Assembly (NCBI RefSeq): GCF_004353505.1
Contig: NZ_SMNQ01000008.1
Span: forward strand, 224,510 to 288,509
From: Streptomyces sp. WAC05374
GTDB taxonomy: Bacteria > Actinomycetota > Actinomycetes > Streptomycetales > Streptomycetaceae
DNA length: 64,000 nt
Reading direction: 5' to 3'
Numbering within the stretch: position 1 is the first letter of the stretch; each line of letters starts with the position of its first letter. The position numbers were made by a program, and so were the translations under genes. Below the pieces are notes generated by a model that was not told the DNA's origin, did not search any database, and was given only the letters and a program-made list of their open reading frames with translations. Shown in pieces: positions 17,078 through 24,986 of the stretch.

Positions 17078-17917
17078 TCAGCGGCGAGCGGTGGAACGGG
17101 TGGTGTTTTCCTTCGCCGGGGGCGTCACGGCCTTTGGCCGGCGCCGCATGCCGCGGGTCTGCCTGCGGATGCCGGCGAGTCGGGCGGCGTGGGCCTCGAC
17201 GACCTGCTCCGGGGTGAGCGGGCTCGGCTTCTGCACGGCGCCGTGGGCGGTGCGGTCGTACATGCCGCGCTGGAGCGGGGTGCGGTCAGCGAGCGTGGTG
17301 ATGAAGGCGGTCACGAGGTGCTCCGGTGTGTTGCCGTCGAACCAGGCGTGCCAGATCCGGGGGCTCGCAGCGGAGGGTCCGGGTTGGTCCTGGACCTCGA
17401 TGTGCCAGGACGTACGGTCTGGTTCGCGCCATGGCACGGTGCCGTCACCCTTCTCGGGCCGGCGCTCCACCCTGCACCCCGGTGGATCGGAGACGGCGGC
17501 CCCGCGGCCGTCGATGAGCCAGCCGGCAGCTTCCAGCGACGGCAGGGGGTTGCCCGGCTCGGCGGGTGCAGGTGTGACGAGGGCGTCGGTGAGGCCGGCG
17601 AGGACCTCGGCGGGGACGAGTTCGCCGAACTCGGCGTACCAGCCCGGTTCGCTGCCGGTGGGCTCGGCCCGCAGCCGCCACCATGCGGAGGTGGCGGACT
17701 GCGGGTCGAACTGCAGGCTGTGGCGGTGATCGGGGCTGCGCAGGACGATCTCGGCGCTGAGCGGGTCGGAGGTGGGTCTCCATCCGGCGGCGGCCAGGCC
17801 GTGGGTGACGTGGCGGGCGTCTCCGGGGCCGGCGAGGTGGCGGGGGCTGGTGTCGAACGGGATCCGCCAGGCGTGCTTGTCGGCGAAGGCGGCGAGCTGC
17901 CGTTCGCTCAGCGGCAC
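17078..17917 (-). CDS. DUF317 domain protein (two repeats)
   Basis: 279 residues. Repeat 1: FDTSPRHLAGPGDARHVTHGLAAAGW with WWRLRAEPTGSEPGWYAEFGELVPAEVLAGLTDAL. Repeat 2: TSWHIEVQDQPGPSAASPRIWHAWFDGNTPEHLVTAFITTL. A basic tail follows. Start set at GTG 17917, which has GGAG 8 bases upstream; GTG 17926 is also possible. Overlaps the preceding gene's end by 10 bases. Confidence 0.72.
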   Translation of the reverse strand: MPLSERQLAAFADKHAWRIPFDTSPRHLAGPGDARHVTHGLAAAGWRPTSDPLSAEIVLRSPDHRHSLQFDPQSATSAWWRLRAEPTGSEPGWYAEFGELVPAEVLAGLTDALVTPAPAEPGNPLPSLEAAGWLIDGRGAAVSDPPGCRVERRPEKGDGTVPWREPDRTSWHIEVQDQPGPSAASPRIWHAWFDGNTPEHLVTAFITTLADRTPLQRGMYDRTAHGAVQKPSPLTPEQVVEAHAARLAGIRRQTRGMRRRPKAVTPPAKENTTRSTARR

Positions 17918-18264
17918 GAGCCGCACTCCGGCTCGGTGGCGACGGCGCTGCCGTACAGGCCCCGGAGGCCGTCCAGGATGTAGTGGAGGGTGTGCTGGTC
18001 TGCCTGCTCCCATGCGGCGGTGCGCAGGTCCGTGACCAGGAGGCCGACCTCAACGGTGCGCGGGGTGTCCGGATGGTCCTGCACGGCGCGGGCGAGGGCG
18101 CGCAAGGTGTCGGCGAGCTGGACGGGCAGGCCGGTGTACTCATCGAGCAGAGGCTCGACGAGGGCGAGCGCCTCTTCGGGGTCGGGGCTCTCACGCAGGT
18201 AGTCGGTAAGAAGGGACAGGGTCTCGGTCGCCGTGCGGATCGTGTCCGGGGTGAGTGCGGGCAT
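17908..18264 (-). CDS. Small helical protein of unknown function
   Basis: 118 residues, all-alpha, acidic (ETLSLLTDYLRESPDPEEALALVEPLLDEY), ending in Cys-containing ECGSCR. No recognised domain. ATG at 18264 with GAGGAG upstream is preferred to the adjoining TTG. Overlaps the following DUF317 gene by 10 bases. Confidence 0.6.
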   Translation of the reverse strand: MPALTPDTIRTATETLSLLTDYLRESPDPEEALALVEPLLDEYTGLPVQLADTLRALARAVQDHPDTPRTVEVGLLVTDLRTAAWEQADQHTLHYILDGLRGLYGSAVATEPECGSCR

Positions 18265-18294
18265 CAAGCTCCTCGGTTCGTGGGGTGTGGGTGA

Positions 18295-19098
18295 TCAGCG
18301 GTAGGTGCGGGCGCCACCAGCGTTGGCGTGGGGGCGGGCGGTGGTGCGGGGCCGGCTGCTCCGGGCGGCGTTGCGAGCCCAGGTGGCGGCGCGGGCGGCG
18401 GTGATCCGGGCCTGCTGCCAGGCGCTGAGCTGGGAGGGCAGGACGGACACGGACGTGGTGCGGATCTGGGCGCTGTGTGGAACCCGGCCGAGCGGGCGCA
18501 TCACGGGTTCGGGGCTGGCGAGCGCGGTCGAGAAGGCTTCCACCAGGTGCATCGGGGTGCTGGGGGCGAACTGGGCTGTCCAGCCGTTGCCTTGCTTGTC
18601 CTTCGACCCGGACCACCACATCGCCTCGCCGTCGGGGCCTTGGTGGAACTGCATCCAGGCGCTGCCGTCGGGGCTGGTCGCGGTCACGTGCTCGGCGTTG
18701 GGCGGACGGTCCCACCCCTGTTCGCGCAAAGGTGCCCACACGTTGGGGGCGTGCGCGGAGCGGGGGCGGGTGAGGGCGTCGGTGAGACCGGCGACGATCT
18801 CTACCGGTGTTTGCCGCCCGAGGACTGCCCACCACTGTTCTTGGTGGCCGCTCGCGGCACCGCGGATGGTCCACCCGCCGGGCAGTACGAAGGGGTCGTA
18901 GGTGATACGGACCGCGCGGTCCGGGCTTTCCATGGCGAGAGGGCCGCCGGCCTTGGACTTGTCCCGCCAACCCGAAGCGCGCAGGAACTCGGAGACGTGC
19001 CGGAGGTCACCGCCGCCAGCGAGGGCGCGGGGCTCGACGAGGTAGTGCTGCTGAGCCTGCTCGCCCGCCCCCCAGCCCTGCCACTGCTTTCTTTTCAC
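18295..19098 (-). CDS. DUF317 domain protein (two repeats)
   Basis: 267 residues. YLVEPRALAGGGDLRHVSEFLRASGW opens the first repeat, whose core is QEQWWAVLGRQTPVEIVAGLTDAL; the second has AMWWSGSKDKQGNGWTAQFAPSTPMHLVEAFSTAL. C-terminal basic, Ala/Arg-rich tail. GTG start overlaps the preceding stop (GTGA). Confidence 0.72.
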   Translation of the reverse strand: MKRKQWQGWGAGEQAQQHYLVEPRALAGGGDLRHVSEFLRASGWRDKSKAGGPLAMESPDRAVRITYDPFVLPGGWTIRGAASGHQEQWWAVLGRQTPVEIVAGLTDALTRPRSAHAPNVWAPLREQGWDRPPNAEHVTATSPDGSAWMQFHQGPDGEAMWWSGSKDKQGNGWTAQFAPSTPMHLVEAFSTALASPEPVMRPLGRVPHSAQIRTTSVSVLPSQLSAWQQARITAARAATWARNAARSSRPRTTARPHANAGGARTYR

Positions 19099-19478
19099 CG
19101 GCGCCGCCGGACGACGAGTGGAGCAGGGGCCGGCGGCTTCGCCGGTGCGGTCTCAGGCCGGTTGCCGATGTGCTGGAGGATCTCTCGGTGTTCGTCCAGG
19201 TCCCCGCCGATGGCGTCGAGCTCGTTCGTGGCCCGCCCCAGGGCGAGCCACACCTCGGCGGGCAGGGCGCCGCGCTCGGCCTGGACCTTGGCGAACGTGC
19301 TGCTGACGGAGACGAGGTGGGTGACGCCGGCGAGGACGCCGTCCGCAGGGTCGACAACGCGTGCGATGACCTGCGTTGCTTCATGCGGGGGGAGTATCGC
19401 GAGGTGGTCGCCGAGATGGCCGAGCTGGCGGGCGATCTCGTCGGCCAGCCGCACCGGGGACGGGTTGGAGTGGGGCAT
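19095..19478 (-). CDS. Helical protein of unknown function
   Basis: 127 residues, helical (DEIARQLGHLGDHLAIL; VSSTFAKVQAERGALPAEVWLALGRATNELDAIGGDLDEH) with a Pro/Arg tail. No known domain. Resembles small accessory proteins commonly paired with DUF317 genes, but that is pattern recognition only. ATG start with GGAGCATG-type context; coupled by GTGA to the DUF317 gene. Confidence 0.55.
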   Translation of the reverse strand: MPHSNPSPVRLADEIARQLGHLGDHLAILPPHEATQVIARVVDPADGVLAGVTHLVSVSSTFAKVQAERGALPAEVWLALGRATNELDAIGGDLDEHREILQHIGNRPETAPAKPPAPAPLVVRRRR

Positions 19479-19702
19479 GCTCCTCCAGGACGGGGGTTGG
19501 TATCAGTGGCGGTGGCCGATCCGCCGGGCTTCGCCGAGGACGGTCTCGGGGCGGGCAGGTGTCGGCGGGGTGGGGCGGTGGGGGCTGGTGGTGATGCAGG
19601 CGCGTAGGTACCGGCGGAACAGGGCGGTGGCGAGGCGGTGGCTGATCGGCGGGGGCTTGCGGGGTGTTACGGGGTTCTCCGATAAGGCTGTCGGTGCGCG
19701 GC

Positions 19703-19734
19703 GGGCGGCCCCGAGCAGGGAGCCGGGGCCGCCC
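19703..19734 (-). terminator. Terminator-like hairpin after the 19743 gene
   Basis: Perfect 11-bp stem GGGCGGCCCCG / CGGGGCCGCCC with a 10-base loop, lying 8 bases beyond the stop codon of the gene at 19743-20150. No T-run follows, as is usual for Streptomyces. The ~220 bases beyond it contain a coding-like open stretch (HRLATALFRRYLRACIT, ending at 19503) that has no ATG/GTG/TTG start but a GGAGAA before a GTA. Confidence 0.6.
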
Positions 19735-19742
19735 GACGGGCG

Positions 19743-20150
19743 TTATGGGGTACGCCGGGACGGTGTGGGGCGCGAGGCGGAGGCAGCCCGTGGCGGCTGC
19801 TGTTTGACGGGGCGCGGCTTGTTGGCGCGGACTTCCCGCGCGGCCTGCTGGTAGGCGGTTTCGTCGAGCAGGTCGGGGTCGATGTTGACCTTGTATCCGG
19901 CCATCAGCAGCGTCGGGATCGCCCGGCTCGCCAGGTGCTTCTGCTCCTCGGCACCGAGGTGCTCGGGCACGGCGTGCCAGATGTACAGGGGGGTGCCGAC
20001 GGGGTACTCGTGGCGTTCCATCCCGAGCTGTTCCAGCAGGTCGTGGAGCTTGGCCGGGGCGCCGGTGGGAGTGGCGGCGTGGATGGTAGTGGTCAACGCT
20101 TTGACGTAGATCTCGACGTCGGTGCCGTAATCATCGGCACGATTGCCCAT
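19743..20150 (-). CDS. Small conserved element protein, GY-x-V-x2-D family
   Basis: 135 residues. Core LLEQLGMERHEYPVGTPLYIWHAVPEHL ... AIPTLLMAGYKVNIDPDLLD followed by a basic Pro-rich tail. The same pattern (a short strand-rich N-terminus, then Ala/Arg helix, GY-x-V-x2-D) occurs in the proteins at 20131, 21598 and 27492, which suggests a paralogous family expanded within this element. Function unknown. ATG start. Confidence 0.6.
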   Translation of the reverse strand: MGNRADDYGTDVEIYVKALTTTIHAATPTGAPAKLHDLLEQLGMERHEYPVGTPLYIWHAVPEHLGAEEQKHLASRAIPTLLMAGYKVNIDPDLLDETAYQQAAREVRANKPRPVKQQPPRAASASRPTPSRRTP

Positions 20151-20829
20151 GGGCGGTTCTCCAGTTCAGCGGCGTCGGGGTGCGGGGGCGGACGGCTGCC
20201 GCGCGGGGCTCGGCGGCGGGGTTGTGGCTGTCGACCGCTCGGGAGCCCGCGCGGCGTGATTGCGGGCGGCGAGGATCCGGTGGGCGGCGCGCGACAGCGC
20301 GTTGGCCGTATTGCCGAGGTCGGCAACGGGGTCGGGGTCGGGGTCTGCGCTCTCGGCGTCGGGGGCAGGGGACAAGGCGATCCAGGCCCTGACGACAACG
20401 TCCCGGGTGAGCGGCAGCAGGGCCGCTGGCCGGCCCGGCGATCTCGGTCAGGACCTCGGCGACCTCGGTGCTGCTCTCGGTGCGGGAGGCCCGCTCGGCG
20501 AGCTGGGCGAGGTAGCGCAGAGCCGCGTCGCGTTCGCCGTTCGGCGCGGTCAGCGCGTTCAGGGCGGGGTCAAGGTGGACGCTGTGACCGGCGCAGAGCA
20601 GGGCATGCGATGCCGCGGTGGCCTTCAGGCGCTGCTGCTCGATCGGGAGGCCGTGGGGAAGACGGTGGTAGTCCCCTCGCGGACCGGGAGCGGTCAGGAA
20701 GCCACCGGTGCGCTGGAGGATGTCCGCCGCCCGCTCGGTCCCGCCGATCGCGACGACCAGCCCGGTGCGTGAATCCTTGGTGATGGTGACGTACTCCAGC
20801 ACCAGGAAGTCGGGCTCCCCTGGCTTCAT
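20131..20829 (-). CDS. Conserved element protein with probable frameshift
   Basis: The 5' two thirds encode a sensible protein (VLEYVTITKDSRTGLVVAIGG ... HALLCAGHSVHLDPALNAL) of the same family as 21598-22296. Near 20430, after VLTEIAGPASGP, the frame becomes Arg/Pro-rich nonsense to a stop at 20131, while another frame continues naturally as LLPLTRDVVVRAWIALSP and ends at 20166 with a typical Pro-rich tail. A single-base indel, real or a sequencing error, would explain this. ATG overlaps the preceding stop (ATGA). Confidence 0.55.
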   Translation of the reverse strand: MKPGEPDFLVLEYVTITKDSRTGLVVAIGGTERAADILQRTGGFLTAPGPRGDYHRLPHGLPIEQQRLKATAASHALLCAGHSVHLDPALNALTAPNGERDAALRYLAQLAERASRTESSTEVAEVLTEIAGPASGPAAAHPGRCRQGLDRLVPCPRRRERRPRPRPRCRPRQYGQRAVARRPPDPRRPQSRRAGSRAVDSHNPAAEPRAAAVRPRTPTPLNWRTAHGQSCR

Positions 20830-21575
20830 CGAGCCCTGGAGGCCGACGTTCGTGTGGCGGCAGGGGCCGGCGGCATGACGGCGCTGGGGGCGGTCCGAGC
20901 TGCGGGGTGCTGGAGCGCCGTGCCGATGCCGAGCGCGTCGAGCTGCGGGCCGAGCGCGCGCAGGGCGCGGGCCTGGGCCCTGGTGTCGTCTGCGCCGAGG
21001 CGGTAGATACCGGTCTGCGGATCCTGGATGAAGCCGTGAGCCGCCAGGACGGCGCCGGCTGCGTCACCGACGGGCGCGGCGGCAACGCTGCCGTCCTGCT
21101 GCCAGGTCAGGACGACCCGATCCGGCTGGGACGGCTGGATGCCGCCCAGGGCGTTGTGCCGGACCTGGGCGAGCGCGGCTTCGTAGCGGGCGAGCAGGTC
21201 GCCGGCGACCTGCTCGGCGCCCAGGAACGGATCGTCCGCGAGCGCGATGCCGTTGGGCTCGGGTACGGCGCGGTACGCCTCGTCGGGCAGTGCGCGCGGG
21301 GCGACGGCGGCAATGAGGAATCCGTCGCGTTCGTCGTGCCGTTCCAGGACGACGAGCTGGGCTCCGTCCGGGCGGCTCAGGACGGCTGCCTGCTGGAGCG
21401 GGTGCTCAGCGAGTGACCCGGCGACGAGGTCCAGGTCCCAGATGCGGTCAGCCAGTTCGGCGAGGTCATCCTTGTGCTCGGGAGGGTGGTAGGAGCTGGT
21501 CCAGGTGCCCGGGAGTTCGCCGGCGAGGACGTCGGCGTACGAGGCGAGGCGCTCGGAGTTGGCGTGATCGTGCAT
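20826..21575 (-). CDS. Conserved element protein of the LADRLPGTWT family
   Basis: 249 residues. Starts with LASYADVLAGELPGTWTSSYHPP and contains PEPNGIALADDPFLGAEQVAGDLLARYEAALAQVRHNALGG, closely paralleled in 30738-31517 (EEPNGIAVRAQPARAAAQVTRRLLPRYQRALDTVLHNATI). C-terminal half resembles a small strand-rich domain (VVLTWQQDGSVAAAPVGD). Unknown function, soluble. ATG 21575 has AAGGA upstream. Confidence 0.6.
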   Translation of the reverse strand: MHDHANSERLASYADVLAGELPGTWTSSYHPPEHKDDLAELADRIWDLDLVAGSLAEHPLQQAAVLSRPDGAQLVVLERHDERDGFLIAAVAPRALPDEAYRAVPEPNGIALADDPFLGAEQVAGDLLARYEAALAQVRHNALGGIQPSQPDRVVLTWQQDGSVAAAPVGDAAGAVLAAHGFIQDPQTGIYRLGADDTRAQARALRALGPQLDALGIGTALQHPAARTAPSAVMPPAPAATRTSASRAR

Positions 21576-21597
21576 GGTGTCCTTGGGCGAGGTGGGG

Positions 21598-22296
21598 TCA
21601 GCGGCGCAGGCCGGCGGCCACGGGAGGCGGTGGCGGGGCCGGCGCGATGCGCGGCGGGGGCGGGCAGGCGCAGACGGCGGAGCGCTCACGTTCGGTGGCG
21701 GGGACCTCTTCGGCGCAGATGCTGCGGCCGGGGTGCGGGACGTGCCGGTCGGCGAGGGCGTTACGGGTGTCGGAGAGGTCGCTACGGATGGCTCGGAGAC
21801 GCTCGTCGGCGAGGTAGCGCAGACGGCGGGCGATGTGCGGGTCGGCCGCGTCGCCAAGGCCGTCGTGGAACTCGGTGGTGGCGATAAGGACTTCCTCGAG
21901 TGCGGCGAGGACACCGTCGTGGGAGGCGGTCAGTTCGGTGAGTACGCCGGCCGCATCCCAGGTGGTGGTGGCTTCGCGAATGCGCTGGGCGAGATGGGCG
22001 ACGGTGGCGCCCAGCGGCAGATTGTGGACCGGCCGGCGGTCGGTGTCGAAGTCCTCGTCGCAGTCGACGTGGTATCCGACGGCCCGGAGCCGGGCGACGG
22101 CTTCGATCCCGAGGCGGGTGTCGTCGCCCTCGACGAGGTTGGTGGGGGCGCGGTGGTAGGTCTCGTGGACGCGGACCACCGGGACGAAGCCCGTACGCTG
22201 CAGGACGCTGTGGGCCTCGGGGTCTCCGCCGCGGGCGAGGACCTCCTCGGAGTGCGGGTCGCGGCGGACGGTCAGGAATCGGTCGGCCAGGGGCAA
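21598..22296 (-). CDS. Conserved element protein, GY-x-V-x2-D family
   Basis: 232 residues. The first ~75 residues (FLTVRRDPHSEEVLARGGDPEAHSVLQRTGF ... LRAVGYHVDCDEDFD) form the family core; a helical region (VAHLAQRIREATTTWDAAGVLTELTASHDGVLAALEEVL) follows, ending in a Cys-containing Pro-rich tail. TTG start with GGAGAAACGTCTC upstream. Same layout as 20131-20829 and likely its duplicate. Confidence 0.6.
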   Translation of the reverse strand: MPLADRFLTVRRDPHSEEVLARGGDPEAHSVLQRTGFVPVVRVHETYHRAPTNLVEGDDTRLGIEAVARLRAVGYHVDCDEDFDTDRRPVHNLPLGATVAHLAQRIREATTTWDAAGVLTELTASHDGVLAALEEVLIATTEFHDGLGDAADPHIARRLRYLADERLRAIRSDLSDTRNALADRHVPHPGRSICAEEVPATERERSAVCACPPPPRIAPAPPPPPVAAGLRR

Positions 22297-22309
22297 AGAG
22301 ACGTTTCTC

Positions 22310-23158
22310 CTACGGTGATCGCCGTGCGGCTGCCGTGATGGTGGGCAGTGCCGGGAAGGCTGTGCGTGGCCGGGTGGGTGCGTTCAGGTGGGTCGCGGTG
22401 GTGTCGAGGTCCTGCTGGATGCCGTAGAGGCGGCGGGCGATCAGCTCCAGGCAGTGCGCCGTGGCGGCATCGGGCTGGTGGGCGATGCGGTGGGCGGTGT
22501 GTTCGACGAGTCCGCGCACTGTGGCCAACGGGCCGGTCTGCTCGTCGGCGAGCTGCGAGAGGATGGCCGCGAGCTGGGCTGATGCTGTGGAGGCGGGCCG
22601 GGCGAGGGCTGGCGGCCTTGGAGTGCTTCGTACGGGCATCAGGCGCAGGTCCTGCTCGATGCGGCGGGACTCGGCCGAGAGGCGTCGCAGGACCTCGGCA
22701 GGTTGCGTGTGCCAGGAGCCGTCGAGGCGGATCAGGTTGGCGATCAGGTCGAGGCGTCCGGGCTGGGCCTGGACGGCGATCCACCGGCAGTCGTTCGGCT
22801 CGCCGGGGACTTCGATGCCCGCGGCGCGGGCCAGCCGGTGGGCGGCTTCGGCCCATTCGGGGCCGGTCAGCTCACGGTCGTCGGGGTGGAGCCGGACGTC
22901 GAGGTGGAAGATCGCGCGCCGGTCGCCGTTCGCGCTGGCGGCGAACGGGTACTCCATGAGCGGGTCTTCGAGGTGCTCAGCCCACTGGAGGGACGTCCAG
23001 ATCTTCTGCTCGTCGTCCAAGGTGTAGTAGTCGAGGCCCGGCCAGTGGGCGACGACGGTGTGCTCGGTCAGCCCCTCGTCCGGCGACACCGGACGTCCCA
23101 GCGCCTCGGTGAGCACGTCGTTCGGAGTGTGGGTCCGCTCGTGGAGACGGGGAATCAC
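22310..23158 (-). CDS. Relaxase/mobilization-nuclease-like protein with degenerate His motif
   Basis: 282 residues. The N-terminus IPRLHERTHTPNDVLTEAL ... EHTVVAHW matches the opening of actinobacterial MobA-type relaxases (IPRIH ... EHT-x-P-x-VAAW). The middle, IFHLDVRLHPDDRELTGPEWAEAAHRL ... CRWIAVQ, matches their conserved core, but where relaxases have D-H-I-H-I-V-A-x-L-x-R this protein has RLDLIANLIR, losing both metal-binding His residues. LRRLSAESRRIEQDLRL matches the following helix. So it is probably an inactive or altered relaxase paralogue. GTG start overlaps the preceding stop (GTGA). Confidence 0.65.
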   Translation of the reverse strand: MIPRLHERTHTPNDVLTEALGRPVSPDEGLTEHTVVAHWPGLDYYTLDDEQKIWTSLQWAEHLEDPLMEYPFAASANGDRRAIFHLDVRLHPDDRELTGPEWAEAAHRLARAAGIEVPGEPNDCRWIAVQAQPGRLDLIANLIRLDGSWHTQPAEVLRRLSAESRRIEQDLRLMPVRSTPRPPALARPASTASAQLAAILSQLADEQTGPLATVRGLVEHTAHRIAHQPDAATAHCLELIARRLYGIQQDLDTTATHLNAPTRPRTAFPALPTITAAARRSP

Positions 23159-23580
23159 CGGCTGCTCCGGGCGTCGGCTATGTGCACCAACTGGTTGAGG
23201 GCGGTGGTGGTGTACCAACCGCAGTCGATCAGGGCGTTGTCGTCGGTGTACTTCGGCAGAAGGGCATCTTCCATGGCCCGGAGATGGATCAGGCAGTCCG
23301 GGCAGCGACGCGAGAGGTGCACGAGGTAGCGAGGGTGGGCGGTGATGTACGACTGCGCGCCGCCGGTCGCATCGCGCAGCCGCCATCCGTCCACGTCGGT
23401 CGGGGTGTGCCAGGACGGGGCGACCACGCGCATGGCGTCACCCCACAGTTCTCCGCCGGCGACCCCCTTCAGGACGACGACCGTGTCGCCGGCCTGGAAG
23501 TGCTGGTGCGTGATGTCCCGATCCGGGGTGAGCGGGTCGGGCGTCGGAGCGAACACCGGTGTGGGCGGGGGCTGGGACAT
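23155..23580 (-). CDS. Unknown protein, first gene of the lower minus-strand run
   Basis: 141 residues. Includes a strand-rich part (GDTVVVLKGVAGGELWGDAMRVVAP ... GWRLRDATGGAQSYITAHPRYLVHL) and RRCPDCLIHLRAMEDALL, a C-x2-C pair in a helix. ATG with AAGGAAC upstream. Its leader contains hairpin copy 2 at 23634-23660, about 55 bases before the start. Directly coupled to the relaxase-like gene. Confidence 0.6.
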   Translation of the reverse strand: MSQPPPTPVFAPTPDPLTPDRDITHQHFQAGDTVVVLKGVAGGELWGDAMRVVAPSWHTPTDVDGWRLRDATGGAQSYITAHPRYLVHLSRRCPDCLIHLRAMEDALLPKYTDDNALIDCGWYTTTALNQLVHIADARSSR

Positions 23581-23633
23581 GCGGTTCCTTTCCACGCGAG
23601 GCGGGTGGCGGTGGGAGGAACAATGGTCCGGAG

Positions 23634-23660
23634 GATCGCCGGTTTGGCTAACCGGCGATC
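23634..23660 (-). repeat. Hairpin repeat, copy 2 of 3
   Basis: Perfect 11-bp inverted repeat GATCGCCGGTT / AACCGGCGATC around TGGCT. On the minus strand it reads CAACATAGCCGAC, hairpin, CTCCGGACC, and copy 3 matches this on both sides. It lies in the 5' leader of the 23580 to 7125 gene run, so an operator, RNA structure or processing site is possible. Confidence 0.85.
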
Positions 23661-23832
23661 GTCGGCTATGTTGCGCCGCGATCAACCGGATCGGCAGCGC
23701 AACTGACCGCATCTGACGAACCGTTGGTACGAGAGGCGGCGTCCGCAATTCGCTGACGCGATTGACCTTGTACCAGGCTGCCGCACGTTGTCAGTGCTGC
23801 CCGCTAAGTTCCTCCCGAACACGGGGGGTGCC

Positions 23833-24396
23833 TTGGGCCGGAAGAAGCAGGACATGTGGATCAGGCTGATGGTGCTGTTCACCAACATGGGGCGTTGCGT
23901 CTACTGCGACGCTGCCGAGTCAGCGGAGATCGATCACGTCGTCCCGGTAACGCATGCCGGGTGGGACCACTGGGTCAACATGGTCCCGGCCTGTGGGCCG
24001 TGCAATCAGGGCAAGAGCGACAAGGGGCTGCTGGCGTGGGTTGCTCAGCTGACGTATCAGCGCTACGGCGCGGAAGCCAGTACGTGGCCGCACGGGGACA
24101 AGGGCCTCTGGTGGATGCGGGAAAGGATCGAGCGCGCATTCGATGAGGTCACGGCGCGCATCGAGGGCGTCAAGTCGGAGCTGGACGACAAGGAGCGCCG
24201 CGACTGGTTCTTTGACCGTTATTGGTTCCTCGGGAAGAACGATCCGGTCTATCTCTGGCGTGCCTGGGTTTCGACCCGCGTGGAGAAGGCCCGCGAGGAG
24301 GGCTGGCCGAAGCCGCCCCCGCCACCGCGCATGAGGGTCGTACGAACCCGCCTGGGGCAGGTGATGGAACCGATCCCGGAGGACGAGACAGCGTGA
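23833..24396 (+). CDS. HNH endonuclease
   Basis: About 187 residues. HNH/zinc-finger signature with C22-V-Y-C25, the EIDHVVP core (DH at 34-35), and MVPACGPCNQGKSDK with the second Cys pair (54, 57) and the Asn. A Trp-rich helical C-terminus follows (DWFFDRYWFLGKNDPVYLWRAWV). Only plus-strand gene inside the minus-strand run. Start set at TTG 23833 after GGGGGG; TTG 23788 is an alternative. Ends just before a terminator-like hairpin, so it is a separate insert or a solitary defence or homing-type nuclease. Confidence 0.8.
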   Translation: MGRKKQDMWIRLMVLFTNMGRCVYCDAAESAEIDHVVPVTHAGWDHWVNMVPACGPCNQGKSDKGLLAWVAQLTYQRYGAEASTWPHGDKGLWWMRERIERAFDEVTARIEGVKSELDDKERRDWFFDRYWFLGKNDPVYLWRAWVSTRVEKAREEGWPKPPPPPRMRVVRTRLGQVMEPIPEDETA

Positions 24397-24400
24397 CGGT

Positions 24401-24421
24401 GGCCCCCCTACGAAGGGGGCC
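24401..24421 (+). terminator. Terminator-like hairpin after the HNH gene
   Basis: 7-bp GC stem GGCCCCC / GGGGGCC with a 7-base loop, 5 bases after the HNH stop codon. It lies between convergent genes and may serve both. Confidence 0.6.
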
Positions 24422-24459
24422 TGTCTGACGCACGACCCCGGCCGTGCACTGACGGCTGG

Positions 24460-24957
24460 TCATCGGAACGGGTTCTCCGTCCCGCGGTCGTCCTCGCCGG
24501 CGGCGTCGAGGAGTTCGAGCAGGTCGGTACCCTCCGCATCACGCTGGTCGATCCACCATCCGGCGCGGGTGATGGAGCGGGCCTTCTCCTCCAGCTCCGC
24601 CCAGTCCGCCTCGTCCCAAGACCCCTCGACGACCAGTGCGGTGTGAGCGGAGGTCATGAGCTGGTGGCGGGACAGCTCGCCCCAGGCCAGGGCCTTCTCC
24701 GGGCCCTCCAGTTGCGGCATGTCGAACTTTTCCGCCCATTCGACGGCAGCCTGCTGCTCTTCGGCGCGCTTGGCGGCGAGCCACTCCTTCGTGGACTCCG
24801 TGTCGGCGTCGCGAGCTGCCTTCCAGCAGTCGGTGCAGTCCCGGCCGGCGAGCCAGCGGGCGAATCCGGCGCGCTTGTCGGCGGGACGGTTGGACAGGTC
24901 ATGGACGACCTCGTGGGAGCAGGAGTGCTCGACAGTCCACTGCGTACGGACAGCCAT
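24460..24957 (-). CDS. Conserved hypothetical protein with His/Cys-rich N-terminus
   Basis: 165 residues. N-terminus WTVEHSCSHEVVHDLSNRPADKRAGFARWLAGRDCTDCWKA has Cys/His spacing consistent with a small metal site; the rest is helical and Trp-rich (VEGSWDEADWAELEEKARSITRAGWWIDQ). Such proteins are common on actinobacterial conjugative elements; function unknown. ATG with GAGGAG upstream. Confidence 0.6.
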   Translation of the reverse strand: MAVRTQWTVEHSCSHEVVHDLSNRPADKRAGFARWLAGRDCTDCWKAARDADTESTKEWLAAKRAEEQQAAVEWAEKFDMPQLEGPEKALAWGELSRHQLMTSAHTALVVEGSWDEADWAELEEKARSITRAGWWIDQRDAEGTDLLELLDAAGEDDRGTENPFR

Positions 24958-24986
24958 AGATGAATCTCCTCAAATGGGTATGAAGG

